This document shows positions 5,710 to 7,794 of a stretch of 7,794 bases of DNA, piece by piece (positions within the stretch are counted from its first letter, which is position 1; every line of letters starts with the position of its first letter). The notes beneath the pieces are model-generated. The model was not told the origin of the DNA. It saw nothing but the letters and a program-made list of their open reading frames with translations, and did no database searches. This DNA is from an uncultured Ignavibacteria bacterium. Lineage in GTDB: Bacteria > Bacteroidota > Ignavibacteria > Kapaibacteriales > UBA2268. The translations under genes were made by a program, and so were the position numbers. Location: positions 1 through 7,794 of the forward strand of contig CAIWET010000130.1 of NCBI GenBank assembly GCA_903911805.1, read 5' to 3'.

Positions 5710-6915
5710 TTACTCGAATTTCTTTTTATAATCTAAATAGAAATCGCCTATGTAGTTAAAAGCTCTTTTTAAAACATCTTCTGTTGGTAAAATTACATAT
5801 CTAAAATGACTTGTGCCTGGTTTTTGACCAAATCCACTTCCTGGAACCATAACAACTCCTGTTGCTTTGATTAATTCGCCAATGAAATGAGTATCATTTT
5901 TAACATCAATAGAAGCAAATGCATAAAATGCTCCTTGAGGTTTAACGAGATTAATACCATCAATTTTTTCAATGATTTCGCAAGTAATGTCCCTGCGTTT
6001 CATTAATGTTTTATTTAATTCGGTAATATGAGTTTGGTCACCGTCTAAAGCTGGTGAAATTGCCCATTGCATTGGATGACTTGCAGAAATTCTTGCTCTT
6101 AATAATTTATTAATTGCTTCGATATAATCTGCCAATATTTCTTGTCTGCCACTTACTATTCCCCAGCCGATTCTCCAGCCTGGAACTACGTAATTTTTGG
6201 ATAATCCCGTAAAAGTAATAATTGAAGCTTCGTGGTTTAAAGATGCGATTGAAATATGTTTTTTGCCATCAAATATTAATTTATCATAAATTTCATCTGC
6301 AAAAATCACTAAATTGTGCTCTACAGCAATATCAATCAATTCTCTTAATATTTGTTCATCATAAATAACGCCTGTAGGATTATTTGGATTTATGATGATG
6401 ATTGCTTTTGTTTTATCATTTATTTTTGCTTTAATATCTTCAATATCTGGAGCCCAATTATTGTTTTCGTCCAAATAATAAGGATTAGCTTGAAGCATAA
6501 GTTTGCTTTGAATTGCAGTATAAAGTGGATATCCAGGAGTAGGCATCAAGAAATTATCACCAGAGTCCAATAATGCATTTAAACAAAGTTCAATTGCTTC
6601 ACTAGCTCCAGTTGTAACGAAAATATCTAAAACATTTTTAATTCCTTTTCTTTCTGCATCTCTTCCAATTGCATCTAATGCTTGACTAACGCCGGAGGAA
6701 GAAGCATAACCATTTTTATTATCTTTCATTGCTTTATATGTAGCTTCGATAATGTGGTCAGGAGTTTTGTGATCGTAAACGTTTGGATCACCAATATTTA
6801 AATATAATAATTCTTTTCCTTGCTTTGCAACTTCATTAGCAAGCACAATGATATCTCTGATTGCATAAGTAACGTTTTCTGTTCTTACTGCGGGTTTAAT
6901 AATATTTAGTGGCAT
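5710..6915 (-). CDS. PLP-dependent class I/II aminotransferase, AlaA-like (alanine or broad specificity)
   Basis: Complete 401-residue fold-type I aminotransferase, a cytoplasmic enzyme moving amino groups between amino acids and 2-oxo acids. Visible landmarks are the cofactor-phosphate loop Thr-Thr-Gly-Ala-Ser-Glu (101-106), NPNNPTG with Asn179, FADEIYDK with Asp207 and Tyr210, the Schiff-base Lys240 in TGLSKNY, and Arg372 in HFRYVIL for the substrate carboxylate. The opening (ENVTYAIRD, LYLNIGDP) and FADEIYDK are very like the glutamate-pyruvate aminotransferase AlaA of enterobacteria, so alanine synthesis is the best guess. Aspartate or branched substrates cannot be excluded from sequence alone. 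The ATG at 6915 has only a weak AGG upstream. The glycosyltransferase gene ends 85 bases before it on the same strand, and a candidate promoter lies between them. Confidence 0.9.
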   Translation of the reverse strand: MPLNIIKPAVRTENVTYAIRDIIVLANEVAKQGKELLYLNIGDPNVYDHKTPDHIIEATYKAMKDNKNGYASSSGVSQALDAIGRDAERKGIKNVLDIFVTTGASEAIELCLNALLDSGDNFLMPTPGYPLYTAIQSKLMLQANPYYLDENNNWAPDIEDIKAKINDKTKAIIIINPNNPTGVIYDEQILRELIDIAVEHNLVIFADEIYDKLIFDGKKHISIASLNHEASIITFTGLSKNYVVPGWRIGWGIVSGRQEILADYIEAINKLLRARISASHPMQWAISPALDGDQTHITELNKTLMKRRDITCEIIEKIDGINLVKPQGAFYAFASIDVKNDTHFIGELIKATGVVMVPGSGFGQKPGTSHFRYVILPTEDVLKRAFNYIGDFYLDYKKKFE

Positions 6916-6944
6916 TTTTTACCTATTTTAATAATGATTTAATT

Positions 6945-6973
6945 CAAAATACAAAATTACTTACATAATTCAA
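6945..6973 (-). promoter_or_regulatory. Possible promoter for the aminotransferase gene
   Basis: On the - strand, TTG (6973-6971), 19 bases, then TATTTTG (6951-6945), one base short of TAnnTTTG. An overlapping exact match, TAATTTTG (6959-6952), lacks a TTG at the right distance. Start would be near 6938, with a leader of about 20 bases. Confidence 0.3.
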
Positions 6974-7000
6974 GAGAGAAAAGAAAAAAGTTGTGAATTT

Positions 7001-7794
7001 TTATTTAATATTCAAAATGATTTTTGCTTCTTCCAAAACTTCAATCGGATAAATCGCTTTCATACAAGCAAAGTGCTTTTCTTTGCATTCTGATGTACCA
7101 ATATGAGTACAAGGGCGACAGGCTAAAACTTCAATTTCAATAATTTTGTGTTTTACGTTATATGGAGTAAATCCAAAATCTTTAACTGTTGAGCCAAATA
7201 TTGCAAGAATTGGGATTTGCCTTGCTGCAGCAATATGCATAATCCCAGAATCATTTGTAATTAATAAATCGCAAGTATCTAATATTTCTGCTGTTTCTAA
7301 AATGGAAGATTTCCCTGATTCATTGGCTGCATTGATTCCTGAATTATTTATTATTGATTGGCAGAGTTCATAATCTTCTTTGCCACCTAATAAAACAATT
7401 TCTGAATTAATCTCATAAAGTGATTGAAGTAATTGAGAAAAATATTCTGGCAACCATCTTTTTGTGAAATGCTTTGCTCCTGGTGCTATTGCTATTCTTT
7501 TCTTTGCTTTATGGCTTTCGTTGCCAGTGAGATAATTCCCCGATTCGCTATCTTCACCTATCCAAAGTTGAAGTTTCTCATTGTTTAATTGTCTATAATC
7601 TGGGATTAATTCTTTGCAAGTTTCTAAATAAATATCAGGAATTAATTCAATATTCTTATATAAATTCTTTTTATATTTTACCAATAAGATTTTATTTAAT
7701 CTATTTTTTCTTACTTTGTAAATTTTTTTGCCTAAAAAGAACGAAAAAAATCTACTTCTATAGTTTTTATGCAAATCAATAACAACATCGTACT
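7001..7794 (-). CDS. Glycosyltransferase family 9 protein, heptosyltransferase-like (5' end outside the window)
   Basis: The frame stays open to the right edge. A TTG at 7774 is not the start, because the codons before it give Tyr-Asp-Val-Val-Ile-Asp running into LHKNYRSRF, the conserved family motif near residue 80. The 263 visible residues therefore lack roughly the first 70-80 of a protein usually 330-360 long. Other landmarks are the nucleotide-sugar region IAIAPGAKHFTKRW (100-113), VLLGGKED (133-140), and TNDSGIMHIAAARQIPILAI (179-198) followed by FGST. The late cysteine cluster is Cys225, Cys228, Cys236 and Cys243, also typical of the family. Members transfer ADP-heptose or a related sugar to the lipopolysaccharide core at the cytoplasmic face of the inner membrane. 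The exact sugar and acceptor cannot be told. Confidence 0.88.
   Translation of the reverse strand, partial: YDVVIDLHKNYRSRFFSFFLGKKIYKVRKNRLNKILLVKYKKNLYKNIELIPDIYLETCKELIPDYRQLNNEKLQLWIGEDSESGNYLTGNESHKAKKRIAIAPGAKHFTKRWLPEYFSQLLQSLYEINSEIVLLGGKEDYELCQSIINNSGINAANESGKSSILETAEILDTCDLLITNDSGIMHIAAARQIPILAIFGSTVKDFGFTPYNVKHKIIEIEVLACRPCTHIGTSECKEKHFACMKAIYPIEVLEEAKIILNIK

Noticed and set aside
5690..5711. Terminator for the exported-protein gene at the T-run 5704-5711
   Set aside because: No stable stem precedes the T-run on the + strand, and it overlaps the end of the aminotransferase gene.
6940..7005. Intrinsic terminator after the glycosyltransferase gene (- strand)
   Set aside because: A T-rich stretch follows the stop, but only a four-base AT-rich stem with a long loop can be drawn.
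1..7794. A defence, toxin-antitoxin or biosynthetic gene system
   Set aside because: All five genes belong to common or identifiable families with no such link, and no small gene pairs or system markers are seen.

Overview
The window is AT-rich chromosomal DNA, probably from a member of the Bacteroidota or wider FCB group. Three things point there: a secreted protein ending in a type IX secretion (Por) sorting domain, candidate promoters of the Bacteroidota type (TTG, about 19-20 bases, then TAnnTTTG), and short GC-rich interspersed repeats of kinds common in that group. No class or genus can be assigned from this sequence.

Layout, left to right. (1) A YihY/BrkB-family membrane protein on the + strand, cut by the left edge. 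(2) A complete 850-residue alpha-glucan phosphorylase with an N-terminal DUF3417 region, + strand. (3) About 620 bases without a gene, filled with short GC-rich hairpin repeats. (4) A predicted cell-surface or secreted beta-propeller protein with signal peptide and type IX sorting tail, + strand. (5) A 305-base gap between convergent genes holding the same repeat families in inverted orientation. (6) A complete AlaA-like PLP-dependent aminotransferase, - strand. (7) A glycosyltransferase family 9 (heptosyltransferase-like) protein, - strand, cut by the right edge.

The protein genes look like ordinary housekeeping and envelope functions: glucan breakdown, amino acid transamination, lipopolysaccharide sugar transfer, an inner-membrane protein and one exported protein. 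They do not form an obvious pathway or operon, and I see no undescribed multi-gene system.

The most interesting structure is non-coding. Four repeat families, named here A, C, D and B, recur in the order A-C-D-B-A. The left block has A-C-D-B-A-C-B-A on the + strand. The right block has A-C-D-B-A on the - strand. The exported-protein gene lies between them, and a perfect 33-base inverted repeat spans it. In both blocks the unit reads away from the 3' end of the neighbouring housekeeping gene. Two C copies have the shape of intrinsic terminators in that direction, and the B copies keep a hairpin despite base changes.
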